A stretch of 64,000 nucleotides of DNA from Pollenia angustigena. Its lineage: Eukaryota; Arthropoda; Insecta; Diptera; Polleniidae. Below, in pieces: positions 1-10,820 of the stretch (positions are counted from its first letter, which is position 1; every line of letters starts with the position of its first letter). The position numbers and the translations under genes are program-made. Location of the stretch: NCBI GenBank assembly GCA_930367215.1, contig OV884056.1, forward strand, positions 251,375,127 through 251,439,126. The letters are read 5' to 3'. A model generated the notes under the pieces. That model saw nothing but the letters and a program-made list of their open reading frames with translations. It was not told the origin of the DNA and made no database searches.

Positions 1-22
1 GAATTGAAGTAAAGCTAAACTA

Positions 23-942
23 AAGGGTGGTTAAATTGTAAGGGCCGATGTTGAATGTGAACCACACCTAAACGCCAAGTTTTTTTTCCGAATTTTATTT
101 GACATTTCTCTATTTCAGACTTACTCAATTTGAACCATGGAGAGATACACAATCCAACAACGTGTTAAAGTTATCCAGACTTATTATGAAAATGGGCGTT
201 CAAATCAAAATGCATATCGTGCAGTGATGAGGCACATTTTCACCTCAGTGGATTCGTCAATAAACAGAATTGCCGCATTTGGGCGAATGAGAATCCAAGA
301 GTGATTGTCGAAAAACCAATGCACCCACAAAGAGTGACTGTTTGGTGCGGTTTATGGGCTGGCGGCATCATCGGGCCGTATTTTTTCCAAAATTAGGCCG
401 GTCAGGCAGTTACTGTGAATGGTTTTCGCTATCGTGAGATGATAACGAACTTTGAATGGCCCGAATTGGAAGATATGGATGTGGACGATATGTGGTTTCA
501 GCAGGACGGTGCCACTTGCCACACAGCTAACGAAACAATGGCTCTTTTGCGCAACAAATTCAATGGCCGTGTTATCTCACGTAATGGCGATGTCAATTGG
601 CCGCCAAGATCATGTGATTTGACACCGTTGGACTTTTTTCTTTGGGGTTATTTGAAAGAAAAGGTGCACGTCAATAAGCCAGCAACAATTCAAGAGCTAA
701 TGAATGAGATAATTCGGCACAATAACGGCATAGAACCACCATTATGCCTCAGGGTCATCGAAAATTTGGACCATCGGATGGAGGTGTGCCGCCGTGGTCG
801 CGGCGCCCTTTTGGCCGATATTTTGTTCCATACATAATTGAAAAAAACCAATATATCATAATAAAATAAAATTACAATAATTTCCTAAATAGTTTGTGTT
901 TTATTCAAAATCAAAATCGGCCCTTGAAATTTAATCACCCTT
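23..942 (+). mobile_element. Internally deleted DD41D (rosa/Visitor-type) Tc1/mariner element with intact ends
   Basis: Both terminal inverted repeats are visible: 27 bases at 23-49 and the complement at 916-942, differing at about 3 positions. The ends read AAGGGTGRTTAAATT. Each end is flanked by TA (21-22 and 943-944), the standard target duplication of the Tc1/mariner superfamily. At 920 bp it is shorter than the usual 1.3 kb or so because part of the transposase gene has been deleted, so it can move only if a related transposase acts on it. It sits in a degenerate AACTGAAG-like repeat that continues on both sides. Confidence 0.88.
137..837 (+). pseudogene. Broken DD41D mariner-family transposase
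   Basis: This is the remains of a cut-and-paste transposase. The N-terminal helix-turn-helix region starts at ATG 137 (MERYTIQQRVKVIQTYYENG) and runs to about 223. A deletion then joins it, out of frame, to the catalytic core from 226 onward. The core begins at DEAHFHLSG, which holds the first catalytic Asp, continues through VTVWCGL and FQQDGATCHTA (second Asp), and ends at DLTPLDFFLWGYLK (third Asp). The second and third Asp are separated by 41 residues, which defines DD41D. A TAG at 394-396 interrupts the core where a sense codon is expected. From 415 the frame is open for 140 codons to the natural stop. The catalytic triad survives on paper, but the frameshift and stop make this copy non-functional. 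Confidence 0.85.
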
Positions 943-965
943 TAGAACTAAAGTAAAACCGAATG

Positions 966-1608
966 GTACCCATGTTCTGTTTCTTTAGTGAGAACTTCTC
1001 TCACCGAAAAGATGTGAAACAAAATATTCCATCGTTTCTCGAAAAGTGAGAAAAAGCTGGCTCTGTTACTCATGTCGAAAGCTTTCATAAGAGATTACGT
1101 CGCAACGTTATAAATGTCATAACATTGCACCCGAAGACGATGTGACATTGCAGACAAAATTTACTAAAATTGAAATCTTTTGAACGACGGCAGCGAAAAA
1201 ACAACTGTCAGCAATAACAAATAATGTAAAGTGCGACTTTAATATTTGTTGTCTTCAAACAAGCTTTAAAAAAAATTCGTATATTTTATAAAAATATTAA
1301 AAGCAAAATAATTAAACAAAGGAAAAATGTGCAAAGAATACAATGTTATTATTATTATATTTGCATTTTAATTTGTTTTTTAGTGTTAAAACTTTTTCTC
1401 GCCCCATTTTATTCGTGAGTTTTTTTTGACAGTTCAAAGCGGGAACTTTTCTCACAAAATTGTTACAGACACTGACAGCTATTATTCGCCAAAAAAGTTA
1501 CAGACACTGTTTAGTGAGAAAAACAGCTGTTTTATATGACATTTTTGTTTCATCTCACACATTTCAATCTAAAAGTTTCTCGACGCGAGAGTAACAGAAC
1601 AGGGGCAC
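966..1608. repeat. MITE-like element with imperfect terminal inverted repeats
   Basis: The left end (GTACCCATGTTCTGTTTCTT) and the complement of the right end (GTGCCCCTGTTCTGTTACTC) match imperfectly, and the similarity continues inward through GATGAAACAAAA-type sequence. The interior carries a direct repeat of GTTACAGACACTG near 1460 and 1496 and several GTGAGAAAAA motifs. No coding sequence or clear target duplication is visible. It lies next to the DD41D element in the same degenerate repeat. Confidence 0.55.
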
Positions 1609-1700
1609 TGGTCGAGCTAAACTAGAACGGAAATGGAACTGAAGTAGAACTGAATAAGAACGGTACTTAAACTAAACTTGAATTAAACTAAGACTTAAAT
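1609..1700. repeat. Degenerate AACTRAAGT-type repeat (host sequence of the first two insertions)
   Basis: The stretch is built from variants of AACTGAAGTA, AACTAAAC and GAACGGTA. The same texture is found at 1-22 and 945-965, so one degenerate repeat tract was split by the DD41D element and the MITE. No function is suggested. Confidence 0.5.
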
Positions 1701-2738
1701 AGGGCTGCAAATTAAAAAAAAAAAAAAAATAAACAAAGTCAAAGATTCTTTTTGAAAATGCTGTATACATGAATTAAATTATGATAACAAACGGTTTATT
1801 TTGTATTGTTTTTTTGTTTGTATTAATTGGCATCACCCTAATGTCCATAAGTGTTAATGTGTTAATACTTGTGCTAAATCATCATTAAGGCAACAATGTT
1901 GCAACAGTAGTAAACACCACCACACAAATTTAAGTCGTTGTTACTTCGCCAGTATAAGTTGTTGCCGTTGCTGCCATTACATTGGACTTTTTCCTTTAGA
2001 CATTTTACTTTTTATTTATGGTTTTGTTAAATTTTATTTTCATTACTTTTTTCTGATTGCAACTCATCATAAATCTCATATTGGTTTGCTTTAAGGTACG
2101 GGCAAATCAACCACTGTATAAACCAAATTAAAAGTACGGTAGGTATGATGATAATAATTTTGTCGAAAGTTCAAAATATATTTTAAAATCACAAGAAATA
2201 AAAAAAAAATAAAGTCAGTTAAATTTAAATAATTGAAGTACTGTTTACCTTAAATCGTTAAGTTGAACTACCGAACTTTGTTAATTTAGCTTTTTGTGTT
2301 CCACAGTTAATATTAACAGCAAACTTTGTTTTTTTTTTTTAGAGAATATTTAACGATTTGCGATACAGAACTTTGTTGTTCCACCAAAATAAATAACATT
2401 TCAGAAAAATGACTTACATTAAGAAGAAGAGAATATCAGGGTCACAGAAAAGAATAGCCATTCAATTAAAGTAAAATTTTTTTAGAAGTATGGTAACGCT
2501 TTGATTTTGATAATGTTTTTATTATATATTTATTCTCCTTATGATTTTTTTTCGAAATATATTAAACGAACTCTTTTAAGACACTGTGCACCAAATACAT
2601 TGTTGCATTTTGTGTAGGAAACGTGCCTCTTTTGGCTTGCTGGGCTGCAACATAAATTATTATTATGGTTGTTTCTTGTTAATTGAATGAGTTCTTACAA
2701 ATGAATGCAACAAAATTTTAATTTAATTTTTGCAGTTT
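1701..2738. other. AT-rich non-coding stretch, nothing recognised
   Basis: Homopolymer A and T runs and short AT-rich sequence. I see no conserved coding frame, TIR pair or RNA gene. Confidence 0.5.
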
Positions 2739-2890
2739 CTACACAGAAAGAAAAAAATTGGACTAAATTTGAATTCTTTCTGCTTTAAATTAAGCTAAAA
2801 AGTAAGTACTAGTCGTATTTTAAAATTTAAGTACGAATAACACTACAAAGTACTTAAAACAATCCAAGATGGAAAAACTTTCGAAAAACA

Positions 2891-3903
2891 ATATCGTCAG
2901 CTCAGAATTGGTTTGGCGCATATGCCAAAAAGTCGGAGTGGAGAAAAACGACAAAGAAGATTTGCATGAAGATTTCTCAAAATGTACGCGATAGAATTGT
3001 TTTATATTTTTACCACTGCTTCCGGTATATGTTTTAAAGAAAAATGTAAGCTTTTGCGCACTTTCATGAATAAAGTTAGAATTTAATAGTATTTTTTGGA
3101 AAATGAAAAATATTGTTTTGTGCCGCATACGCGACTTTTCTAAAAAAAATGGCTTTTTGTGCTGCATACGTATACTTATTGCATGAGTGACTGACTCATT
3201 CATCATCGTACAGCCTAAACGCCTGAAGCTAAAGACTTGAAATTTGGACCGGAGGTGGATCTGTCCCCAAATCGATTTTTAGACGGGATTTTTAAAAATT
3301 CGAATGTTTAGGGGGTAAAACAGGGTAAATTCGGAAACCTTTTATCTCCAAAACTAAAAGAGATACAAAAAAACTGTAATACATATCGTTGTTCGTTTGA
3401 AAAATAAGTGGACAAGCGTGTGGTACTTTTTTGAAATTCGGCTCTTTTAGCGTGAAAATGGGTAAAACCTGAGTTTTGGTACGTTTTTGATACTATAAAC
3501 CTAGAAATAAAGTTTATACCACATTCGAAACTTATCAAAAAAATTCGAACGTTTAAGGGGTGAAAATCGTAACTATTTTTGGTACTTTTTTACAGAACAT
3601 TTTGCAATTGCAATTTTGATACTATTATGGGGGAGAAAATAGTACCAAAATGGGAAATACGGGAAATTTAATATCTTTCTTCAGCTTTTTGGTTCTACAA
3701 CTGGTATTTTTTAATTATCGTTAATATTTGTTCTCAAAACTTAAAATTCAACATTCAATGTCCTGAACGAATGTTTTATATCTCAGAAACCTCGAAAAAT
3801 TTCGCGAAACAGATTTTGGATTCAGAAAGGGGGTATTCTATATACCTAACACAATTTTTTGTTAAATGGTCGGTAGGTCAAACCAATTCTGAGCTGACGA
3901 TAT
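2891..3903. repeat. Perfect 25-bp inverted repeat about 960 bp apart
   Basis: Arms at 2891-2915 and 3879-3903 are exact complements; the core is TCGTCAGCTCAGAATTGG. The interior holds a direct repeat pair at about 3294-3325 and 3539-3570 (AAAAATTCGAAYGTTTARGG). The arrangement suggests either a fold-back element or an inverted duplication. Confidence 0.6.
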
Positions 3904-4331
3904 GTGTGCATCAGAGAACGGATTTGTGCGATTGCAAAAAAGTCGCAGTAAATGAACACCAACAAATACACTCGCTTGCGGGCATACAATCAAACTTGCG
4001 CAACTACAAACATTCGCTGCTGGTTTTCAGTCATTCAAATAATGCACATCGTGCTTTGTTATTTATTCCATCGTTTAGCTTCGTTTGTCAATTAAGATGT
4101 TTGTGTGTTTGGTCCGAAAATGATTGTTTTGGCAAAGAAAAAAAAATACAAAGAAATAAGCCAGAAATTAAGCAATTATTACTTATGTAGGCATTCAGCA
4201 GTTACAATGTAGTACAAGAGAAAAAAATTAAAATGAAACTAAACAGACGTACTTATGTAGGTACAAACAATTTCCATAGAAACAGAAGACTTTTTTTATC
4301 ATCTTAAAAAGTACAGTAGTTCTTTATGTAC

Positions 4332-4408
4332 AATTGTTGTTAATTTAACAAAGCGTCTCATCGAGTGGTTTATTGTTGTTAATGTTAACAAAGCGTCTCA
4401 TCGAGTGG
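4332..4408. repeat. Tandem duplication, two 37-40-bp units
   Basis: Units at 4332-4368 and 4372-4408 share TTAACAAAGCGTCTCATCGA and the preceding TTGTTGTTAA, with one small difference. The period is 40 bp. Confidence 0.8.
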
Positions 4409-5647
4409 ACAATGACTACTTGAATGCAAAAGTATACGAATGTGTTTTAATTTACACAATTTTGTTATATTGCGTGCGCAACAAAAAATGCAAACAAATC
4501 ACTTTCAATAAAAAACGAACACATGCAAAAATCAAATGTGTACAAAACGATGTAAATATTACCAACGCTGAACTTTGTTTTGCAGGCAAAGAGTGAATGT
4601 AAATTTGAGCGTATGAATAAATCAAGAAAAATAGTGATTTTGCAGTTCTCTGGTGTGCAAACTATATAACCATATAACCTGATAATCTGCCTTTCGTGAA
4701 AAACCCAACTATTTTCATGTTTAAAAAGTAAAATAAGAGGCTTAAATTCCCATGTTCATTTGCTCAAATTATTTAGTTAAATACATGAAATTTTTAAAGT
4801 AGAATGGTTAGGAAAACCACATCGAACATACTGCTGTTGTGTTATGATTGACAGTTCTTATATAAACAATGGGTGGAATAAAACAAAATTGAAACAAACA
4901 TGTGAAACGGGTAAATAAAGTAAATAATAATATTTTCTGTGTCTCTGGTTATCTGGGCTAAGTATTAAGGTTATTATAATCAATCTAATCTCATTTTCGT
5001 ATTATTTCAAGTACGAATTCGGGATTCAACCAACTTTGAAATTCTCTAATCAAGCACAAATTGAGATAAAAGTTTATCATCTTACATTAAATTAATTCAT
5101 TTCCGTTTTCGGATTAGCTTAAATGTCCGAATGATCCGTACTTGAATCAAGCGTTCTGTACTGGTTTTAAGGAAATCCGTACATACCGTACTATTGACAC
5201 CGCTTTAGCTTGATTTAAGTACGGATAGATGGATTTTTCTTTTCAGTGTTAAAAATATTGATACTTGTCAACTTCTAAACGACTCTGTAGAACTAGAAAA
5301 CATTTTATGAACTACAATAAGGAAAAGGATCTTACTCGATTAGTAAATAAAAAATTTCTAAATAATGTTTTTTTATGCTTGGAGGAGAAAGCGTGACTTT
5401 GAATTTTGTAAAATTCTTATTCTAAAATTACATTAACTTAATGTTTAATAGATTTATTATATATCCGGTTTTTTTAGCTGCACTATAACTATCGATATAG
5501 ATAACTATGGCTGAGAATGTCAAAATGTGTTGACATTTCTGTTTAGAAAGGTTTGGCAAGTTTTCATGAATTGTTTAACGTTACAACAACGCTTCCAAGT
5601 TGTGGGAATCTACTTTGGAAAAAATAAATCTCTTTCCGATGTTCATA

Positions 5648-5712
5648 AAGCACTTCATATACATATTTTTTGTGTTTAGCAAGCACTTCATATACATATT
5701 TTTTGTGTTTAG
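5648..5712. repeat. Tandem duplication, 33-bp unit
   Basis: AAGCACTTCATATACATATT and the following TTTTGTGTTTAG occur twice, at 5648-5680 and 5681-5712. The duplication lies within the DD41D relic just before the Jockey insertion point. Confidence 0.85.
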
Positions 5713-5717
5713 TGATG

Positions 5718-6534
5718 TCGTGAAGCATCTCGATACCTGCAGGATCATATATTTCAATTAGAACTGTGGTTAAAACAATGGAGAATAAAGGTCAATGTGC
5801 AAAAATGCGTACATATAACATTCACCTTGCGTCGGAAAACATGCCCCCCTCTTAAAATCAATAATCAACTAGTGCCTCAAATGCCATATAGAAGCAAAAT
5901 TAACCCAAATGAATTTAAAAGCAATTCAAATTAACTGGTTTTTTGGAAGAAATTCTGTTCTTAGTTTCGATTGCAAACTACTACTTTACAACGCTATTTT
6001 AAAGCCAATATGGTGCTACGGTATTCAAATATGGGGCACTGCCTCGTCCTCAAATATCGAAAAAATTCAAAGGCGCCAAAATAAACTTCTTCGAATAATT
6101 ACAGCTGCCCCTTGGTATGTTAAAAACTCAAATATCCACAAGGATCTCAATGTGCCACTGGTGAGGACTATTATTACGAAGTATGCGGTAAAATATTTGA
6201 AAAGGCTAGAGAGTTGTACCCAAATCCACTAGCTCGAAATATTTTAAATGATAGCGGCCACTCTCGCTTAAGGAGAAGAGACACTGCAGCACTTACCCAT
6301 TAAGAGTGCCCCGGTAGGCTAGCTAGTAGTGAGCTAGTCTATTCCCCGCAGACAAGCGTCAAGCTTCGCGGGAATTAGCATAGGGAATTTAAAAAAAAAA
6401 AAAATCTTACACGTGTTGCCATATTATAGATGAGCGATAAACACCATATAAAAAAGCATTAAGATAAGATTTGACTAATTATTGTTAGTTCATATTTAAT
6501 ATATGAAGATTCAATAAATAAATAATGAAAAAAA
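5718..6534 (+). mobile_element. 5'-truncated Jockey-clade non-LTR retrotransposon fragment
   Basis: The insertion is bounded by a 7-bp direct repeat, AGTGATG (5711-5717 and 6535-6541), and ends in an A-rich tail (about 6512-6534), as expected for target-primed reverse transcription. From about 5725 it encodes the C-terminal part of a Jockey-like reverse transcriptase: ASRYLQDHIFQLELWLKQW, then WRIKVN, TFTLRRKTCPPLKINNQLVP, KLLLYNAILKPIWCYGIQIW, IEKIQRRQNKLLRIITAAPW, and finally NPLARNILNDSGHSRLRRRD with a natural stop at 6301-6303. Frameshifts lie near 5925 and 6205, and part of the RT is missing. It sits inside a DD41D transposase and itself contains a SINE copy. Confidence 0.8.
6308..6404 (+). 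mobile_element. tRNA-type SINE, internally deleted copy
   Basis: The sequence starts GTGCCCCGGTAGGCTAGCTA, continues with CAGACAAGCGTCAAGCTTCG and ends in a run of 14 A. It matches the minus-strand sequence at 17017-17166 but lacks about 50 bases that include box B of the Pol III promoter. It lies directly after the Jockey stop codon, so it is an insertion into the Jockey 3' region. Confidence 0.8.
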
Positions 6535-6895
6535 AGTGATGAAGCTCATTTTTGGTTAAATGGCTACGACAATAAGCGAATTTCGGTATTCGGCGCCAAT
6601 ACAATCCTCAAGCCCTTACCGGGTCACCAATGCATCCATTAAAATACTGTTTAGTGCGGTTTACACGCTCTTTCGCAATAATCAATAATATAATAAAAAA
6701 TTAAATTATTCATGTATTTAAATTGAAGCACACTTCATTGACCTAATGAACATGCGTTTAAAAAATATTTCGTTAAAATGGATTTATAGTGAATATGTTA
6801 TGTACCATTCGTTGTGATAATGAATCTACTCAAAAATTCATAAAACTTTAATTTGGCAAAGGAATAGTTCATTGAAAGTTATTTGATCATATCGA

Positions 6896-7114
6896 GCCCT
6901 AATAGCAAAAGTGATGTAACCAACCACATTTTGAATTTTAGTTTTTTGATGAAAATCGATCTCTAAAAATCTCATATCTCTGGGAAGTACCGTTACGAAA
7001 TAAGAGCAAAAGCAATTTCAAACGAATCCCTAGACTTAAGGCAAAAATATTTAAAAAAAAACCTTCTCCTGTAAAATTTTATTTTTGTTGGTTACATCAT
7101 TTTTGCTATAAGGG
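6896..7114. repeat. Small MITE with about 28-bp inverted ends
   Basis: The left end (CCCTAATAGCAAAAGTGATG plus TAACCAAC) and the complement of the right end (CCCTTATAGCAAAAATGATG plus TAACCAAC) differ at two positions. ATCGA flanks both sides (6891-6895 and 7115-7119), a possible 5-bp target duplication. No coding content. Confidence 0.7.
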
Positions 7115-7119
7115 ATCGA

Positions 7120-7675
7120 TATGTTGCCTCAATTAAAAAATTTAAGAAAAGAAAATTTTTGTTGAGCTGACAAATCATTTATTAAGCCTTAAAAAAACAA
7201 ATGAACATACATTTTTTTAAACTATTTATTGTCCCACGGAACTCGTACGTTAATCTTAATAAAGTGTTCATTGCACAGTAGCAATTTTCACCAAAATTTT
7301 TTCAATTAAATCAAAAAATTTTGTTAATTGTTCCAATTAATTTGCCATTAATTCAAACAGAAAAGAGCAGTGTAAAATAAAAAAATATTGTCTGGTCTAT
7401 TACGAACCCTTTCTTAAATGATATAAATGTGAAGAAGCGCAATTTGTAAGTTAAATTAAATTTGTGTAAAAAAAATTCTTTGTATTCATTTTAGAAGAAG
7501 AATTCGATATATCGGGTGATTTTTTAAAAGCTATAGGAAAGTTAAAAGAAAAACACATTAAATTCAGAAAAATGCATGAAATCTTTATTTGAATAGATAG
7601 TACGGTCCATATTATTTAATGTTTGAAGATTATTTCATGCAAATGTTGACTGTATTGTGTTAATACAAAAGTTTA
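7120..7675. other. AT-rich non-coding stretch
   Basis: No gene is visible. At about 7511 a sequence reading TCGGGTGATTTTTTAAAAGC resembles the single end of a transposon, but no partner end was found. Confidence 0.4.
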
Positions 7676-7803
7676 TACGAGGGCGGATCAATAACTCCGT
7701 GACTTTTCGAACTTCCCTCGTAGTTATATGAAATGGAACACTGCGACCCCATATAGTTAAGAAAAAAGTTATGTTTCGTCAAGATAATGCTCGGGTGCAC
7801 AAC

Positions 7804-8244
7804 CAGTAAAAAAATTTGGGTTTTTTGAAGCACTTATAAGAAAAAGCGAATAATCGAGCGCTTCAAAAATAGAGCTCTTATACAGCAGTAAATAATAAAG
7901 AATAAAATAAACAAAAAAGCTGCCATTTGAGTGCTGACAACGAAGAAGGTTTTAAACCGAAAAAAATAAAAATATATTATGGTTTACGAAAATGATTGAA
8001 AAAGGCATTTAAGCAAGTAAAAGCAAATCATTAATGAATATGTTAATATAGTTAGCCCTTAAAAAAGCACTCTAGGAGTGCTTTGTTTGCATGTAAAAGG
8101 AATCGCTTATTGTCAGCAGAAAATAGTCCTCCAAACCGGGAACACCCCACACAAAAATCAGGCATCCCATCAACAAGTTTGAAGCGATTTAAGGTATGAA
8201 TTCATACATTAAACCTGCTCCTTTTGGAGCATATTTTTTTACTG
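7804..8244. mobile_element. 441-bp non-autonomous insertion with CAGTAAAAAAAT ends
   Basis: The left end CAGTAAAAAAATTTGGG and the complement of the right end CAGTAAAAAAATATGC are inverted repeats. The block precisely separates mariner QDNARVH from VSMTKFHELGYKL, so it is a later insertion. An 8-bp target duplication is not convincing. The ends look hAT-like, but that is inference. Confidence 0.55.
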
Positions 8245-8252
8245 AGACACGT

Positions 8253-8495
8253 GTGCAGTCTCAATGACAAAATTCCATGAATTGGGCTACAAATTGGTAC
8301 CTCATCCGCCATATTCTCCGGACTGACTATTTCCTATTTTCAAACCTAAAAAAATGGCTCGGCGAAAAGATATTTAGCTCCAACGATAAAATTATTGATC
8401 AAACAAATGCCTTTTATAAACCTCGTAAAATCCTATTTTTTGGAAGGGATGCAAAAATTGGAGAAACGTTGGACAAAGAGTATTGAATAGGGATG
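8253..8495 (+). pseudogene. Mariner transposase C-terminal remnant
   Basis: VSMTKFHELGYKLVPHPPYS then PD is followed by a deletion of about 11 bases that removes the usual LAPS and shifts the frame. The next frame reads DYFLFSNLKKWLGEKIFSSN and ends with the C-terminal part rich in Lys and Glu. The Asp of SDYF, the third catalytic residue of a DD34D mariner, is still encoded. The reading is disrupted, so this is a dead copy. Confidence 0.8.
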
Positions 8496-8541
8496 CCAAA
8501 CGGGAAATCGCGAAATCCCGGGATTTTTCGGGATTGACAGG
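8487..8541. mobile_element. Single end of a hAT-like family with TAGGGATGCCAA terminus
   Basis: TAGGGATGCCAAACGGGAAA, then CGAAATCCCGGGATTTTTCG, resembles the complement of the sequence at 23060-23107 (ending GGATTGGCATCCCTA) and the ends of the element at 11760-12541. Only one end is present here; the rest was lost or replaced by the adjoining LINE fragment. Confidence 0.5.
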
Positions 8542-8945
8542 GACCGGATGAGGACAGTGATATCGGTCATCACGGGTGACTGGGTTATAAGGACTCATGC
8601 TTGGAGGATGGGTCTTGCGTATAATGATTACTGTAGGAGTTGTCATGATGAGGAGGAGGAGGAGACGGTGTTTCACTTTCTCTGCCAATGCCCAGGTCTA
8701 GGGAGCATTAGCTTTAGGCATTTTGGGAGACCAGAATTGGCATGTCTGGACGATTTGTCCAATGTGGGACTGAAATCTCCTTGATCTGCAGGGAGTTGGG
8801 GTGGTTCGAGGCTGCAGTAACCTCTGGGGAATAGTCTGGTGGATACTGGCTGACTGTTATCACTGGCTAGGGGTACCACAAAGGGACCGCTATAAGGACC
8901 CAAGTGAGTCGTCGTCGTGACTACTACCCATTTAACCTAACCTAA
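8542..8945 (+). pseudogene. 3' end of a non-LTR retrotransposon with zinc-knuckle-like C-terminus
   Basis: An open frame at 8548-8784 reads RTVISVITGDWVIRTHAWRM, then CRSCHDEEEEETVFHFLCQC, a Cys-Cys-His-Cys arrangement found at the C-terminus of several insect LINE ORF2 proteins. The fragment ends in a tail TAACCTAACCTAA, after which the host mariner resumes. Clade assignment (LOA or I group rather than Jockey) is a guess. The RNase H relic at 62630-63450 could belong to the same kind of element. Confidence 0.6.
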
Positions 8946-9039
8946 AAGGAGATTATGTTGAAAAATTATCTTTTTTTTTTTTTTGAAAAAAAACCGTTTT
9001 TTATTCAAAAAGTCACAGAGTTATTGATCCGCCCTCGTA

Positions 9040-10820
9040 CACTGACAACACCAAACCTGCTTTTCATATAAATTACAGGAGTAGCACAGAAGTATACTTG
9101 TAAATACCATCGCACAATACTATGATAGCTTTAAGCTATCGGATTGAAAAATAAATAATTGAAACATTTCCAACTGAGCATTAATTTTTCTGCTTTTGAA
9201 GCCTGTCAAAACGTAAGTACGGTTCCGCTATATAATTTAAGTTGCAAAAAACTTTGTAAAAATTTTATAGGAAATAAACTAATATATTAACAAAATTTTA
9301 GTAAAAATATAAACATTTCAGGCGGGTCACAGTAAATAAAGCGTGAGGTTCTCCTATAGAAACTACAAAAATTTTCGATCAATCCATAAACAATTTTTTG
9401 TTTAACGATTTTAGTTTTTATTAAACTTTGAGTTTGGTGTAAACGGACTGATTTTAAAAGATGCTGAAAAAAGCCCAAAAGATCTGAAATGCCAATTCTG
9501 ATCAAATTACCTTTAAATTACGAACTGTACATTGAAGATAAGCTTTACATAAAAGACAAGGATGCCCTTACTACTCGGATATTCTTAGTTCGAGTCAAAA
9601 AAAGATGTTTTTGGAAGTTTTATTTTAGGGCGTTACAAACATCAGTGCATACACACAACACACTATAGTGTGATTTCGGGGAAAGATACGAACAATATCC
9701 ATAGTCAGCTAAATCATTTATAACCAAACTTTCTAATAAGATTTCAATAATCCAATGCCAATAAACTCGCGATTATCTTCCCCCATCAACTAGAATTCCA
9801 GAAAAAAGCTTTTAAAATATTTTTGATTTCAGCGATTCAATAGAAAACATTTTTTTCGCTTACAAACAATAAATGATCATGAATTCTAAGAATCTTAAGA
9901 TGATCTAGTAATTTGAATGCAAAATTTATGCCTACACACACTCGCCACTCGCTGGAATAATCAATTTTCCCAAACGATCATTAACATAATTTGTTTTTTT
10001 TTTTAGTTGATTCATTCTTTTCGCTTTTTTTATGCAAAAAAAAATCAACTGAACTGGTAACCTAAATATTTTAACTCACTCTGAAACTTTACAGCGCCAG
10101 AATGCAACCACAGCAAAGAAAACAGAGCAACAACAACATACCACAATGGATTTCAAACGATGCATCCACACAATTTTTATGCATTCCGTTATGGATGCAA
10201 GCATAAGTGCTTGTGTATGTTTGTTGGTTGTGTGTGTGAGAGTGTGTATCAATATGTTTAAATTGCCTCCCAATTGTACGAGAAGTGCAAGGGAAATGTG
10301 CGGTTTTCCCCCCAGTTTTTTTATTTTTATTTGTTGTTTTTTTCTACTTTTTTCTCAATTAAAATACTCGTAAAGTTTGAATTTGTGGCAAAAAGTATAT
10401 GGGGGCCTAAAAGCACACGACATTCATGATTGCAACGTTAGTGCTGGCGATAATGATGTTGATAATAAAGATGATGATTAAATTGATGTTAGCAAAAACA
10501 ACAACTTATGCATGTGTGTTTGCAACTGTGACTATTTAGAAACCTTAAGGAATTTATGCACGATCAGCACATTTTACATATTTGCAAAAAATACAATAAA
10601 TAACAAAAGGAAAGGAAGTGTATTTAAAATAAACAGGGTGTTGCATTTGTTTTGATTTTTTAGATTGAAGGCGATTCTCTTCCTTAAGTTGCAAAAAAAT
10701 TAAAAATGTATTTTAAATCTAGGAATTTTTTTGTAAAGAACACTGTGAACAACTTAAATTTTATCAATATTTAATCGTCATTTTAAGCAATCAAATCTGC
10801 TTGATTAAAAATAAACTAAT
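9040..10820. other. Non-coding, largely featureless
   Basis: AT-rich DNA with a short GT-rich patch near 10200-10255. The short frames here (such as 10076-10373 on both strands) show low-complexity translations and no family resemblance. It may be unique host intergenic DNA. Confidence 0.45.

Larger units (their letters stand above)
2739..5252. repeat. Unclassified repeat region, possibly one element with CACAGAAA / CAGTG-type ends
   Basis: The left edge reads CACAGAAAGAAAAAAATTGG. The complement of the right edge, near 5252, reads CACTGAAAAGAAAAATCC. Such ends recur in several AT-rich families elsewhere in this window. Inside are a perfect 25-bp inverted repeat (2891-2915 and 3879-3903), a direct repeat at 3294 and 3539, and a 40-bp tandem duplication at 4332-4408. 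No transposase can be read. Treating this as a single element is inference. Confidence 0.3.
5566..6680 (+). pseudogene. Second DD41D transposase relic, split by a retrotransposon
   Basis: Two pieces of one transposase flank an insertion. The N-terminal piece at 5566-5655 reads MNCLTLQQRFQVVGIYFGKN followed by KSLSDVHKAL, matching the N-terminus of the copy at 137. The second piece, from about 6535, reads FSDEAHFWLNGYDNKRISVF (first catalytic Asp). It is followed, in shifted frames, by PMHP and TV*CGL, where the Trp codon of VWCGL is now TAG. The internal part between the two pieces is also shortened. The catalytic second and third Asp are not found downstream, so the copy is dead. Its ends were not identified. 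Confidence 0.7.
7678..9037 (+). mobile_element. Degenerate mariner (vertumnana-like) with complete TIRs, carrying two insertions
   Basis: The TIRs CGAGGGCGGATCAATAACTC (7678 onward) and its complement (ending 9037) differ by a few bases, extend through TGTGACTTTT, and are flanked by TA (7676-7677 and 9038-9039). Transposase remnants are MFRQDNARVH (second catalytic Asp, about 7770-7800), KFHELGYKLVPHPPYSPD (about 8262-8322) and the C-terminal DYFLFSNLKKW region. Most of the N-terminal gene is missing. Two later insertions interrupt it: a 441-bp element at 7804-8244 and a composite block at 8487-8945, after which the mariner sequence resumes with KGDYVEKL. Confidence 0.82.

Noticed and set aside
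2820..4596. Several open frames (2820-3206, 3308-3538, 3771-4190, 4405-4596)
   Set aside because: Low-complexity, no recognisable domain, and they cross repeat boundaries and the inverted repeat arms.
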